Of a stretch of DNA of 64,000 nucleotides, positions 1-8,547 are shown piece by piece. The position numbers were made by a program, and so were the translations under genes. The stretch's first letter is position 1, and every line of letters starts with the position of its first letter. Under the pieces are notes generated by a model that was not told where the DNA came from, did not search any database, and saw only the letters and a program-made list of their open reading frames with translations. This DNA is from Legionella oakridgensis ATCC 33761 = DSM 21215 (GTDB lineage Bacteria; Pseudomonadota; Gammaproteobacteria; Legionellales; Legionellaceae). The DNA is taken from NCBI RefSeq assembly GCF_000512355.1, contig NZ_CP004006.1, positions 797,001 to 861,000 on the forward strand, given 5' to 3'.

Positions 1-837
1 AGTGAGAGCGCAATCCACGAGATTATACGTCATTATACGCGTGAGGCAGGGGTTCGTAATCTTGAACGAGATATTGCTACCATCTGTCGTAAGGTCGTTA
101 AAGACATTTTAACGCAGAAGCGGGTGAAAAAAATCAATGTTGGCCGTAATAACGTTGAAAAATTTCTCGGCGTGAAGAAATTTCGATATGGTTTGGCAGA
201 AGAGTATGATCAGGTTGGACAAGTCACGGGACTTGCTTGGACAAGTGTGGGTGGAGAATTATTAACCATTGAAGCTTCCATGATGCCAGGAAAAGGCAAG
301 ACCATCCACACAGGGCAGTTGGGTGAAGTGATGCAGGAATCCATCCATGCTGCAATGACCGTGGTAAGAAGTCGTGCCTCGCTCTTTGGGTTGCCAGATG
401 ATTTTTATGAGAAACATGATTTTCATATTCATGTTCCGGAAGGAGCAACGCCCAAGGACGGTCCTAGTGCGGGGATTGGTATGTGTACGGCTTTGGTGTC
501 CATTATCACGCAAATTCCGGTGCGCGCCAATGTGGCAATGACCGGCGAAATTACTTTGCGAGGGCAAGTTTTGCCAATTGGCGGATTAAAGGAAAAATTG
601 TTGGCTGCCCATCGTGGTGGAATAAAGCACGTTATCATTCCGGAAGAAAATAAAAAAGATTTGTCGGAAATCCCTGATAATGTATTGAAAAAATTAGAGA
701 TTCATCCTGTAAAAACCGTTGAGCAAGTGTTGCAAATTGCTTTGCAACGCAGCCCTTTGATCAGTACGTTTTCTTCCGTTTTAGTTCCGGCTGAACAAAG
801 TGTTAAAAAAATTGAAAATAAGGATTTACACGCTTGA
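1..837 (+). CDS. lon: Lon ATP-dependent protease, C-terminal part (5' truncated by window edge)
   Basis: The frame is open from base 1, so the gene starts upstream of the window; 278 residues are visible. They cover the end of the AAA+ module ([13 protein letters not shown]) and the whole serine-lysine protease domain. The catalytic serine lies in [10 protein letters not shown] and the catalytic lysine in [10 protein letters not shown], the classical Lon dyad. Lon is a cytosolic hexameric protease that degrades misfolded and regulatory proteins. The order lon, hupB, ppiD downstream is the same as in many gammaproteobacteria, which supports the call. The tail after the protease domain is about 30 residues and lysine-rich. 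An ATG-free start near 124 is not the real start, because AAA+ sequence precedes it. Confidence 0.97.
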   Translation, partial: SESAIHEIIRHYTREAGVRNLERDIATICRKVVKDILTQKRVKKINVGRNNVEKFLGVKKFRYGLAEEYDQVGQVTGLAWTSVGGELLTIEASMMPGKGKTIHTGQLGEVMQESIHAAMTVVRSRASLFGLPDDFYEKHDFHIHVPEGATPKDGPSAGIGMCTALVSIITQIPVRANVAMTGEITLRGQVLPIGGLKEKLLAAHRGGIKHVIIPEENKKDLSEIPDNVLKKLEIHPVKTVEQVLQIALQRSPLISTFSSVLVPAEQSVKKIENKDLHA

Positions 838-897
838 GAATAACGGGTATATTTCACCCGATGCCCGTTACTGGCGGGCTTTCAAGGATGTAATAGC

Positions 898-926
898 TTG
901 ACTAGAGTAGGTGAATCTGATTTAAT
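898..926 (+). promoter_or_regulatory. Probable sigma-70 promoter of hupB
   Basis: TTGACT at 898-903 and TTTAAT at 921-926 each match the consensus at five of six positions and are separated by exactly 17 bases. Transcription would begin near 933, about 30 bases before the hupB start. Prediction from sequence only. Confidence 0.55.
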
Positions 927-964
927 CAGCTCCGTAAAGGATGAATAACAGCAAAGGGGAAAAG

Positions 965-1240
965 ATGAATAAAAGTGAATTGGTTGAAGCCATCGCTAAT
1001 GGTTCAGGTGTAACAAAGGCAGCTGCTAGTCGAGTACTTGATGTGTTTATGGCAACTGTTACCGATGTTCTGAAAAAAGGCGATCAAGTAGTTTTACCAG
1101 GGTTCGGATCTTTTTCAACTGGTAACCGCTCTGCAAGAACGGGTCGTAATCCGCAGACTGGTGAGACCATCCAAATTAAAGCTTCAAGAGTTGCTAAATT
1201 TAAAGCTGGCAAGTCATTGAAAGAAGCTGTACAAAAGTGA
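965..1240 (+). CDS. hupB: DNA-binding protein HU (beta-type)
   Basis: A 91-residue histone-like protein of the HU/IHF family. It starts MNKSELVEAIA, and the beta-arm region carries GFGSFSTGNRSARTGRNPQT followed by the KASRVAKFKAGKSLK core. HU dimers bind and bend DNA without sequence specificity and compact the nucleoid. An in-frame ATG at 941 exists, but AGGGGAAAAG just upstream of 965 is a good ribosome site and the family begins MNKS, so 965 is chosen. It lies between lon and ppiD, as in other gammaproteobacteria. It probably has its own promoter at 898-926. Confidence 0.96.
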   Translation: MNKSELVEAIANGSGVTKAAASRVLDVFMATVTDVLKKGDQVVLPGFGSFSTGNRSARTGRNPQTGETIQIKASRVAKFKAGKSLKEAVQK

Positions 1241-1248
1241 GATTACCC

Positions 1249-1324
1249 GGGTGCTTAGCTCAGCTGGGAGAGCATCGCCCTTACAAGGCGAGGGTCGCAG
1301 GTTCGATCCCTGCAGCACCCACCA
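1249..1324 (+). tRNA. tRNA-Val (anticodon TAC)
   Basis: Cloverleaf of 76 bases including an encoded CCA end. The acceptor arm GGGTGCT pairs with AGCACCC, and the anticodon loop CTTACAA gives TAC. The T-arm is GTTCGATCC. It starts nine bases after the hupB stop codon. Confidence 0.97.
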
Positions 1325-1330
1325 AGAATT

Positions 1331-1407
1331 GGAGTGGTAGTTCAGCTGGTTAGAATACCGGCCTGTCACGCCGGGGGTCGCGGGTTCGAGTCCCGTCCAC
1401 TCCGCCA
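1331..1407 (+). tRNA. tRNA-Asp (anticodon GTC)
   Basis: Cloverleaf of 77 bases with encoded CCA. The acceptor GGAGTGG pairs with CCACTCC and the anticodon loop CTGTCAC gives GTC. It lies six bases after tRNA-Val, so the two are almost certainly one transcript. Confidence 0.97.
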
Positions 1408-1412
1408 GCATA

Positions 1413-1436
1413 ACGCGCCTAACGGCGCGTTTTTTT
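1413..1436 (+). terminator. Rho-independent terminator after the tRNA pair
   Basis: ACGCGCC pairs perfectly with GGCGCGT across the loop TAAC and is followed by seven T. It lies five bases after the tRNA-Asp CCA end. Confidence 0.88.
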
Positions 1437-1776
1437 AGGGTTAATGGACATTTTTTTCACTAAGTGATGGCAGGATGATTTAATGTGATTTGCTGCTGTG
1501 AAAGTAATTGCTCACAGACCTGCATAACTAAAGATAATGTCTTAAGGTTATGTTTTTAAGTAATTAAATCAATAAGGAAGATTTTGTCACCCACCTTTGC
1601 GAGGAAAACCTGAGTGGAGATGGGGGGATTAGAAGATACTGGTAAGACTGCTTGGATTTTTAGTAGAGATGAAAGTAAAACAGTATGAGCAATATAATCG
1701 AGCTTATTACTTCGACGTTAAGTGGCACTCAGTTATTATATCTTCTTGCGAATACAACCATTAGGGAACGCCTTAC
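1437..1776. other. Intergenic region before ppiD
   Basis: About 340 bases with no convincing gene. A TATAAT at 1693-1698 could be the -10 box of a ppiD promoter, but no good -35 element sits 16-18 bases upstream. No long repeat was noticed here. Confidence 0.4.
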
Positions 1777-3654
1777 ATGTTGCAGAAGTTAAATGAACGC
1801 ATTCAGGGCATTGTGGCTTGGGTAATCATTATCCTTATTGCAGTGACGTTTACTTTATTTGGGGTAGACTATTACATGCAATCTCGCCAGGATACCAATG
1901 TTCAAGTTGAGGTAAATGGCCAGCCGATTACCAAGCAGGCATTTGAATTAAATTACCGGCGTACTCGTCAAATGCGTGATTCTGCGCATATGACTGCAGC
2001 AAGTGAAAATCAGCTTAAAAAGCAGATACTGGATGAAATGATTGTTAATCAAGTCAGCACTCAAGCGGCTCGCCGACAGGGTTTTAACGTCAGTCCAGAG
2101 CAAGCGAATGCGGCTATTTTAAGTATTCCGCAATTTTATGAAGATGGGCATTTTTCAGCAGATCGTTATCAGCAAGCCTTAAGCGGCGCATTATTTACTC
2201 CGGAATCATTTCAAAATGAAGTTCGGCAAGGTATGTTGCTTAACCAGCAGCGTTTCGCCTTGATTGGTACAGCGTTTGCATTACCCAGCGAAGTTAAGAA
2301 ATTTGTAAAATTGTATATGCAAACAAGAGATTATGATTATCTCATGATTCCAGCATTACCCTTCAAGAAAGAAGTTAATGTATCGGATGAGGAAATTTCG
2401 GCTTATTATCAAAAACATCGAAAGCAATTTTTGACGCCAGAAAAGATAATAATTTCTTATGTGCAGTTATCGATGCCAGACATCAAGGCAAATATCAAAT
2501 TGTCAGATGAACAGGTCAAGCGCTACTACGAAGAAAATCAACATAATTATTTAACGCCAGCAGAATGGCAAGTTGCTCATATTTTGTTTACCGTGCCGGC
2601 AGATGCCAGTGCAGTTGAGCAGCAGCAAATAAAAGAAAAAGCAGAAAAAACTTATAATATCTTGAAACTGAAACCTGAGCTCTTTGAACAAAAAGTTGAA
2701 GCGTTATCGGAAGATAGAATTTCTGCCATGAAACAAGGAATATTGCCGTGGATTGTGGCTGGCCAATCTGAGTTGGATAAATCATTAGTGAATTTCACTG
2801 AACCTGGAGAAATATTACCACCCATTCAAACGCGTCACGGGTATGAGCTTTTTAAGGTACTGGCTTATAAGCCAGCTAAGGTCAAACCCTATGAGGAAGT
2901 TAAAACGGACATTGAAGAGCAATTGTCCACTGAACTTGTGCAATCAGAATATGCCAAGGCATTGGAGCAGTTAACGGATTTGAGTTATCAGACACCAGAT
3001 AATTTGATGCCTGTTGCTGAAAATCTCCATCTTGATATTAAAACGGCCGGACCTTTTTCGCGTCGTGGCGGAAATGATTTACTGACACAAAATAAGTCAA
3101 TTATTCAGGCGGCATTTAGTCATGATGTTTTGGAGCAGGGAAACAATAGTGAACCTATTCAAATCAATAATGACAGTGTTGTTGTTTTGCGTGTTGATAA
3201 ACGTATTCCAGCCAAAGAACAGTCATTGGCTGAAGTAAAGCCCTACATCGTAGAACAATTAATAAACGAAAAAGCAGAGTTGCAGGCAAAAAATTTAGGG
3301 CAAATGTTGATGACGGCAAAAAAAGAACCCAAACTGCAAGAGAAGTTGATTGAAGAAAATCAGCTGAAATGGCAGGAAGTTATACAAGCTACTCGCGAGA
3401 CGGATAAAGTCTCCAGTTCTATCAATGAAATGGCTTTTAATTTGCAGCGTCTTGGTGCTGAAACGGGGCGTAATCTTAATAATGGCAGTTATGTTATTGT
3501 CCGATTGAAGAAAATTAATGATGGTGAATTACAACGCCTTGATAAGGAACAAATAGCAAGTATCACACAACAGTTAGAAGCTAACTATGGTATGATGGAT
3601 TATGATTTGTATATTAATGGTTTGGTGAGTAACGCTAAAATAGTGAATCATTAG
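1777..3654 (+). CDS. ppiD: Peptidyl-prolyl cis-trans isomerase D (SurA/PpiD-like periplasmic chaperone)
   Basis: A 625-residue inner-membrane-anchored chaperone. The N-terminal segment (residues 12-32) is one membrane helix, WVIIILIAVTFTLFGVDYYM, preceded by the MLQKLNERIQG signature of PpiD. Then come a SurA-N-like region (VNGQPITKQAFELNYRR) and a parvulin domain around residues 255-365, with AEWQVAHILF and ILPPIQTRHGYELFKV. The length matches PpiD of E. coli (about 623). PpiD works at the periplasmic side of the SecYEG translocon and helps outer-membrane proteins fold. No isomerase-specific residue was checked beyond the domain signature; PpiD parvulin domains often have little activity. 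Synteny with lon-hupB supports the name. Confidence 0.93.
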   Translation: MLQKLNERIQGIVAWVIIILIAVTFTLFGVDYYMQSRQDTNVQVEVNGQPITKQAFELNYRRTRQMRDSAHMTAASENQLKKQILDEMIVNQVSTQAARRQGFNVSPEQANAAILSIPQFYEDGHFSADRYQQALSGALFTPESFQNEVRQGMLLNQQRFALIGTAFALPSEVKKFVKLYMQTRDYDYLMIPALPFKKEVNVSDEEISAYYQKHRKQFLTPEKIIISYVQLSMPDIKANIKLSDEQVKRYYEENQHNYLTPAEWQVAHILFTVPADASAVEQQQIKEKAEKTYNILKLKPELFEQKVEALSEDRISAMKQGILPWIVAGQSELDKSLVNFTEPGEILPPIQTRHGYELFKVLAYKPAKVKPYEEVKTDIEEQLSTELVQSEYAKALEQLTDLSYQTPDNLMPVAENLHLDIKTAGPFSRRGGNDLLTQNKSIIQAAFSHDVLEQGNNSEPIQINNDSVVVLRVDKRIPAKEQSLAEVKPYIVEQLINEKAELQAKNLGQMLMTAKKEPKLQEKLIEENQLKWQEVIQATRETDKVSSSINEMAFNLQRLGAETGRNLNNGSYVIVRLKKINDGELQRLDKEQIASITQQLEANYGMMDYDLYINGLVSNAKIVNH

Positions 3655-3745
3655 TGGTTTTTGGACGTTGGGCTAAAAAATAACTGATTGTCAGAAAACC
3701 GTTTAGAACATATAATGCGCAGGTATTCATTATTCAGGAGTGATG

Positions 3746-5044
3746 ATGCCTGCAAAAAAGTTAACTGACCGGCAATTGGCTGAATTGTATTTTGGGCTTG
3801 CGCGCCATTATGATGATTGTATAAAGCGCCAGCCGCCAATGTCGCCTCAGGATATCTATAATGAGCTTTATAATGGTGTGTACTACACATTAAATTATTC
3901 TGATAGTCCATTACGCCAGTTGGAAATAGTAGAACAGCAAAAAATTTATACCGTATTAAATACTTTTTTTTACGCATGCCCTCAATATAGAGTGTTGCCG
4001 GCAGAACAGCAAATACCTACATTCTTTCAGGCTGGCAGTCAACCAAGGGTTATTATTCATCATCACCATCATCATTATCCTCGCTATTATAGTTCGAGCA
4101 ACGATGTGCTCTTTACTTGGTTGCTGTTAAATTCATTAACTCCTCGGCCTTATTATTATCGTCCTTATCCTCATCATGGGCATTTTGGTCCTCACTATCA
4201 TGCACATGCGAGCGAAAGAAAAAAGGATGAAGGTAACGTGTTGGCACTGTTACTCCTGATTGCTTTAGTATTACTGGCTGCTGCATTGGCCTTTGTTGCT
4301 TTATATTATTTGCTTAGCCAAACCATGGATAACGTCGAGCGTTTTTGTTACAGTGAAGGCTGGCTGCAAGCTGGTTTGAATCTAATGGGGATGGTTGCTG
4401 GCGGTGTTGCAGCAAGCTTATTGACAACCGCCTTATTGACGGCACCGCTTGCTGCATTGGCTTTAGCTGCAGGTATTGCTAATCCAGTTGGAGTGGTTAT
4501 TTTTGGCATGATTACCTTAACGCTGGTTGGTGCGGCGGCTGGTGGTTTTCTTACCGATAAAATTCAACAGTACTTTATCAAAAAATCCAATGAGGATGCT
4601 TTAGACCCACAAGATCCACACCGCTTTGCCTTGACCGAAGCAGAAGAGCGAGCATTGATGGAAAAAGGCATTGATCCTATTAAGGTAAAATGTGCCATCG
4701 TTGCATTACGAGCCAAAATGGAAGATAAACCAGTCCCATCTCTGCTAAATCGATTATTTAGTGATCGTGGTCAAATGATTCAGGATATTTTGAATCAAGT
4801 CCGGGAATTAAGAAGTGGTAAATTGAAAGAAATACAAGTTGGTGAAATGCACTTTAATTGCAGAAGTGATGGATTTACTCAACCGGTTGCTTCTGCGGTT
4901 CCTGTGGTTCATGAACCGCGACTGTATCAGCCTGCTCCACTCCCTCCTCAATATGCCACGTTTGTATCGCCAGTTCCTTCTGCACCATTGGCTCCATCGT
5001 TGGACAGCACACCAGGTGTGTTTCCCGGGTTTGGAGGATTTTAG
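3746..5044 (+). CDS. Hypothetical membrane protein with His/Tyr-rich segment and Pro-rich tail
   Basis: About 432 residues; I do not recognise the family. AGGAG at 3736-3740 favours the ATG at 3746 (or 3743) over the GTG at 3740. Residues 1-105 are soluble and contain many tyrosines. A run of six histidines in eight residues (HHHHHHYPRYY, about residue 108) and a second His/Tyr-rich patch (RPYYYRPYPHHGHFGPHYHA) follow. Then comes a strong membrane helix (about 167-193) and a long Ala/Gly-rich hydrophobic block (about 215-275) that could form two helices ending in FLTDKIQQYFIKK. The rest is soluble and finishes in a Pro/Ala-rich tail. The histidine clusters suggest metal binding, but that is inference. 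It is convergent with fabI. Confidence 0.75.
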   Translation: MPAKKLTDRQLAELYFGLARHYDDCIKRQPPMSPQDIYNELYNGVYYTLNYSDSPLRQLEIVEQQKIYTVLNTFFYACPQYRVLPAEQQIPTFFQAGSQPRVIIHHHHHHYPRYYSSSNDVLFTWLLLNSLTPRPYYYRPYPHHGHFGPHYHAHASERKKDEGNVLALLLLIALVLLAAALAFVALYYLLSQTMDNVERFCYSEGWLQAGLNLMGMVAGGVAASLLTTALLTAPLAALALAAGIANPVGVVIFGMITLTLVGAAAGGFLTDKIQQYFIKKSNEDALDPQDPHRFALTEAEERALMEKGIDPIKVKCAIVALRAKMEDKPVPSLLNRLFSDRGQMIQDILNQVRELRSGKLKEIQVGEMHFNCRSDGFTQPVASAVPVVHEPRLYQPAPLPPQYATFVSPVPSAPLAPSLDSTPGVFPGFGGF

Positions 5045-5048
5045 ATTG

Positions 5049-5068
5049 GCCAGGCTAGAGCACCTGGC
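5049..5068. terminator. Hairpin between convergent genes
   Basis: GCCAGG at 5049-5054 pairs with CCTGGC at 5063-5068 in the short gap between the membrane protein gene and fabI. The flanking T-run is weak (TTTAAAAT), so termination in both directions is only plausible. Confidence 0.4.
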
Positions 5069-5082
5069 TTTAAAATGTTTAT

Positions 5083-5870
5083 TTATTCGCCCAAATCAGC
5101 CATGGATACCGCATGGTAACCAGCATCCACATGCACGACTTCACCGGTAATGCCTGAAGCCATAGATGAACATAAAAAAGCGGCGGTGTTGCCAACTTCT
5201 TCCGTGGTGATGTTTCGTCTAAGTGGTGTGATGCTGGCATAGGCATTCTGTATTTTACGGAAATCTTTAATGCCGGCTGCCGCAAGTGTTTTAATGGGGC
5301 CTGCCGAAATGGCATTTACCCGAAGACCTCTAGGACCAAGGCTTGCAGCAAGGTAACGAACAGAAGCTTCTAGACTTGCTTTGGCGATACCCATGACGTT
5401 GTAATTGGGTACCGCTTTTTCAGCGCCGAAATAACTTAATGTCAATAAAGCTCCTTCTGTGTCTTGCATCATTGGTAATGCAGCTTTTGCCAAGCCTACT
5501 AAACTGTAAGCACTGATGTCATGAGCTATACGGAACCCTTCGCGGTTGGCATGCTCGATAAAATCACCGCTGATTTGATCAGCTGGTGCATACGCCACGG
5601 AATGGATTAAAATATCCAATTTGTTCCAATGGCTTCCAAGTTGTTCAAATACGGCTTGAATCTCAAGATCACTGGCTACGTCACAGGGAAATGTGAGGCT
5701 GGAATTAAATTCAGCCGCCATCTTTTCCACCCGCTCTTTTAATTTTTCATTTTGATAAGTAAAGGCAAGTTCCGCACCCTGTTCATGAAATGCTTTAGCG
5801 ATGCCATAGGCAATGGAGCGATTACTGGCCAAACCAACAATTAATGCTTTTTTCCGCTTAAAAATCCCAC
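5083..5870 (-). CDS. fabI: Enoyl-[acyl-carrier-protein] reductase FabI (frameshift near the start as read)
   Basis: NADH-dependent enoyl-ACP reductase, the last step of each fatty-acid elongation cycle. The readable part shows the cofactor loop [16 protein letters not shown], the conserved SVAYAP, a Y-x6-K pair in [21 protein letters not shown] and the [13 protein letters not shown] loop. A strong ribosome site AGGAGGT (5875-5881) is followed four bases later by GTG at 5870, which encodes MGFLSGK, the usual FabI start. That frame joins the body only if the A-run at 5848-5853 has seven instead of six bases. The repaired protein is about 262 residues, as expected. The body frame otherwise offers only TTG at 5832, which would remove the first beta strand. 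Probably one operon with udk. Confidence 0.92.
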
Positions 5871-5887
5871 CTTGACCTCCTCTTAAA

Positions 5888-6520
5888 TCATTTAGTATGC
5901 GTTGCCAATAACTCGCGCATTTTCGCCTGGATCATATCAATGGCAATGCGATTTTCTCCCCCTCGGGGAACAATTAAATCTGCGTAACGGCTTGATGGCT
6001 CAATAAATTGCAAATACATAGGCCGTACGGTTGTTTCATACTGGTGCAGTACGGACTCAAATGAGCGCTGCCGCTCAACCACATCTCGCTTCAACCGCCG
6101 GCTTAAACAGACATCCAGAGGCGCTGACATGAAAATACGAATGTCCATGATCTCGCGTAATGCCTTATCGCTGAATAAGAGTATTCCTTCCAGAACAATG
6201 ATGGCATGGCGGCCAATAAAGCGGGTTTCTGCTATGCGGATGTGTTTGGAATGGGAATAAATTGGGATTTCTACTGAATCTCCTTTCTGCAAGCGACGCA
6301 AATGTTCGCACAGTAAAGCATGATCAAATGAGTCAGGGTGATCGTAATTTATTTTCTCACGTTCGGAAAAAGGAAGATGACTGTTGTCTTTATAGTAGGA
6401 ATCTTCGGAAATGACCACCACTTGGTCGGAACCCAATTCATTTACAATCGTGTTGGCCAGCAAACTTTTGCCGGAAGCTGAAGGACCGGCAATTCCTATA
6501 ATAATTGCTTGTTTACTCAT
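5888..6520 (-). CDS. udk: Uridine kinase
   Basis: A 210-residue P-loop kinase that phosphorylates uridine and cytidine to UMP and CMP in pyrimidine salvage. The Walker A motif is GPSASGKS near residue 14, followed by SEDSYYKD and [10 protein letters not shown], both typical of uridine kinases. VLEGILLF and [13 protein letters not shown] form the later nucleotide-binding and lid parts. The ATG at 6520 ([12 protein letters not shown]) is chosen over an upstream TTG at 6535. The stop codon is a few bases from the fabI ribosome site, so the two genes are likely co-transcribed. Confidence 0.94.
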   Translation of the reverse strand: MSKQAIIIGIAGPSASGKSLLANTIVNELGSDQVVVISEDSYYKDNSHLPFSEREKINYDHPDSFDHALLCEHLRRLQKGDSVEIPIYSHSKHIRIAETRFIGRHAIIVLEGILLFSDKALREIMDIRIFMSAPLDVCLSRRLKRDVVERQRSFESVLHQYETTVRPMYLQFIEPSSRYADLIVPRGGENRIAIDMIQAKMRELLATHTK

Positions 6521-6712
6521 GGTTGTATGATTCAAAATTTAGTGCAGATAGTAAGGGTTTATGACGATAAATTCAATCCACAAATGTTATTTTAACATGG
6601 CTGTCCCATTAAATTATTAAGCATCCAATATCTTTTTTGATTATAATATGCTCATAATCTGTCTTTATCTGTCTTTGGAGCGTTGGCGAATCTAAGTTGA
6701 TGCTGTTAGGTT

Positions 6713-6766
6713 ACATCGATCTGGATTGTTTCACGTTGTTCGCAATGACGATTGTTTAACGGGGCA
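6713..6766 (-). repeat. Dispersed palindromic repeat, family A, copy 1 (half element)
   Basis: These 54 bases match the reverse complement of 60031-60084 with only a few differences, including GATCTGGATTG, TTCGCAATGACGA and TGTTTAA-GGGGCA. Only one arm of the palindrome is evident here. It lies between udk and the Smr gene, both on the minus strand. Confidence 0.7.
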
Positions 6767-6778
6767 GCCATGGTTATT

Positions 6779-7333
6779 TTAAATCGATTCCATCCGATTA
6801 AATCGTTTAAGCAAAAGATAAACGGCCCCTGTGCCTCCGTCACGTGGAATGGCGCTATGAAATGCCATCACCTGAGGGATCTGCTTTAGCCAATGATTAA
6901 CATAACTTTTTAATACCGGTGGTTCCCCATGATGACCACCTTTACCATGAATAATCAGAAGACAGCGGTTCTCTTGCTGGTATTGTTTCATGATAAAATT
7001 GCTTAACGAATCTCTGGCAGATTCCGTCTGTAATCCATGCAGGTCTAAATGCGCTTGCCAGCGAATTTGTCCTTTCTTTAACTGAGCAAAACGTTTGCGA
7101 GGAAACCCAGGCTCGCAATAGGACAGAATTTCATGAGTGCTGACCGGTTCAATGTATTGGCTTGACAAATAAATAAAATCAGAAGGGCTATTTTCAAACG
7201 TTGGTTTTTTTTGTGGTTTGTGGATTACAGGACGCTCTTTTATTATACGGTTCTTTTTTTCCAGAGGTTTAACATTAAGTACGGCTTGTTGAAACAATGC
7301 CTTGTCTTCATCAGACAAAAAATCTTTAGACAT
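6779..7333 (-). CDS. Smr-domain protein (small MutS-related)
   Basis: A 184-residue protein with a charged N-terminal half and a C-terminal Smr domain (about residues 95-180). LDLHGLQTESARDSL is the LDxHG motif, LLIIHGKGGHHGEPPVLK the HGxG motif, and IPRDGGTGAVYLLLKR the closing strand. Smr domains have nicking-endonuclease or RNA-cleaving activity in some proteins. Stand-alone versions of this length (SmrA/SmrB type) are common in gammaproteobacteria; in E. coli SmrB cleaves mRNA at collided ribosomes. Which subtype this is cannot be settled here. Confidence 0.88.
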   Translation of the reverse strand: MSKDFLSDEDKALFQQAVLNVKPLEKKNRIIKERPVIHKPQKKPTFENSPSDFIYLSSQYIEPVSTHEILSYCEPGFPRKRFAQLKKGQIRWQAHLDLHGLQTESARDSLSNFIMKQYQQENRCLLIIHGKGGHHGEPPVLKSYVNHWLKQIPQVMAFHSAIPRDGGTGAVYLLLKRFNRMESI

Positions 7334-7504
7334 GGATGTATGTATGATAAGGGTTAATATAATTATTATAGTGTGGGCAAAATTGCTGTGCTATTTTCAC
7401 AAATCGACATGAGTTGATTATATCTTGCTTTTCACACCATAATCTCTTGTGCTAATAATTTTTCCTTAAGGGATTTAACAGCTTCGGCTAGGGAGTTTCC
7501 TTTT

Positions 7505-8421
7505 ATGCCAATGAAATCAAGTATGGATGATAAAGTTCATGAGGTTTCCGGAACAGTCAAGCATGAGAAGACGGAACGTGTTGGATTGGGTATTTTATTT
7601 TCGCTATTAAGTTTTTATGCTTGTCATGTATGGGCGCGCTTGCCAAAGCAGTTTCTTCCTATGCTTCAACGGCTGTTGTTGTTTTTATTCAGAATCTTGT
7701 AAGTGTAATTTTAATTGTTCCTTTTGTGGTGTATGTCGGTATCCATCAACTTAAGACTCAACGAATTGGCATGCATTTTTTTAGAGCATTGACTGGTTCA
7801 GCTGCTTGGTATTGTTTGTTTTTAGCAATACCAATCATCTCATTAACCAATGCAACCTTATTACTTTATAGTGCGCCACTGTGGATGCCATTATTAGGAT
7901 TTTTATTTTTTGAAGAAAAAGTTAGTCCAAAAGTATGGCTGGGTGTTTTGGTGGGTTTTGTCGGCATTATTTTAGTATTGCAGCCGGGAAAGGATTTTTT
8001 TCATCCAGGAGATTTTATTGCATTAGCTGGTGCTATTTTAATGTCATTTGCTTTATTTTCAGTTCGCTGGTTGCGAACAACTGAGCCTGTTATCAGGATT
8101 CTATTTTATTATTTTTCTTTATCTACGCTTATATTTTTACCTATGGCATTGTTGTATTGGAGAATGCCAACCACCTTATTGCCGTGGTGTTATTTAATCG
8201 CTATTGGCGTTATGATGGCATTGTCGCAGCTTTTTATTACCATGGCTTATAAGCATGCTTCTGCGGTTCGGTTAAGTCCATATATTTATTCTGTGATCAT
8301 TTTCTCTGCATTACTCGATTGGTTTATATGGGGGCATGCTCCAAATGTATGGGAAAATGGAGGCATTGTGTTGGTGCTCGCAGGAGGTATCATTGCTTCT
8401 CTGGAAAGTAAGAAGAAATAA
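7505..8421 (+). CDS. EamA/DMT-family permease (frameshift near residue 38 as read)
   Basis: Two overlapping frames together give a 10-helix drug/metabolite transporter of about 305 residues. The first frame, from ATG 7505, supplies a charged N-terminus and the start of helix 1 (GLGILFSLLSF). The second, from about 7618, continues with SCMGALAKAVSSYASTAVVV and the rest of two EamA repeats (SLTNATLLLYSAPLWMPLLG and RLSPYIYSVIIFSALLDWF). Adding one T to the T-run at 7612-7616 joins them in frame as LLSFLCLSCMGALAK. AGGGAG precedes the start. The substrate is unknown. It lies just upstream of the insertion sequence, which does not interrupt it. Confidence 0.85.
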
Positions 8422-8547
8422 ATTTGCTTGCGGCTTATCCATTGCAATAAACAAGTAATGTTTGATCCAATTTCTTCTGGTATTAAAATGATGATATAAT
8501 GCAATATTTGATCATGTTGTCATTCTATCCTTTTAGGATCCGTTGGC

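Noticed and set aside
1214..1411. 65-codon minus-strand frame across the two tRNAs
   Set aside because: It is the antisense of tRNA-Val and tRNA-Asp, a familiar source of spurious proteins.
3651..3977. 108-codon minus-strand frame before the His-rich protein gene
   Set aside because: It overlaps the well-supported plus-strand gene and has no recognisable domain.
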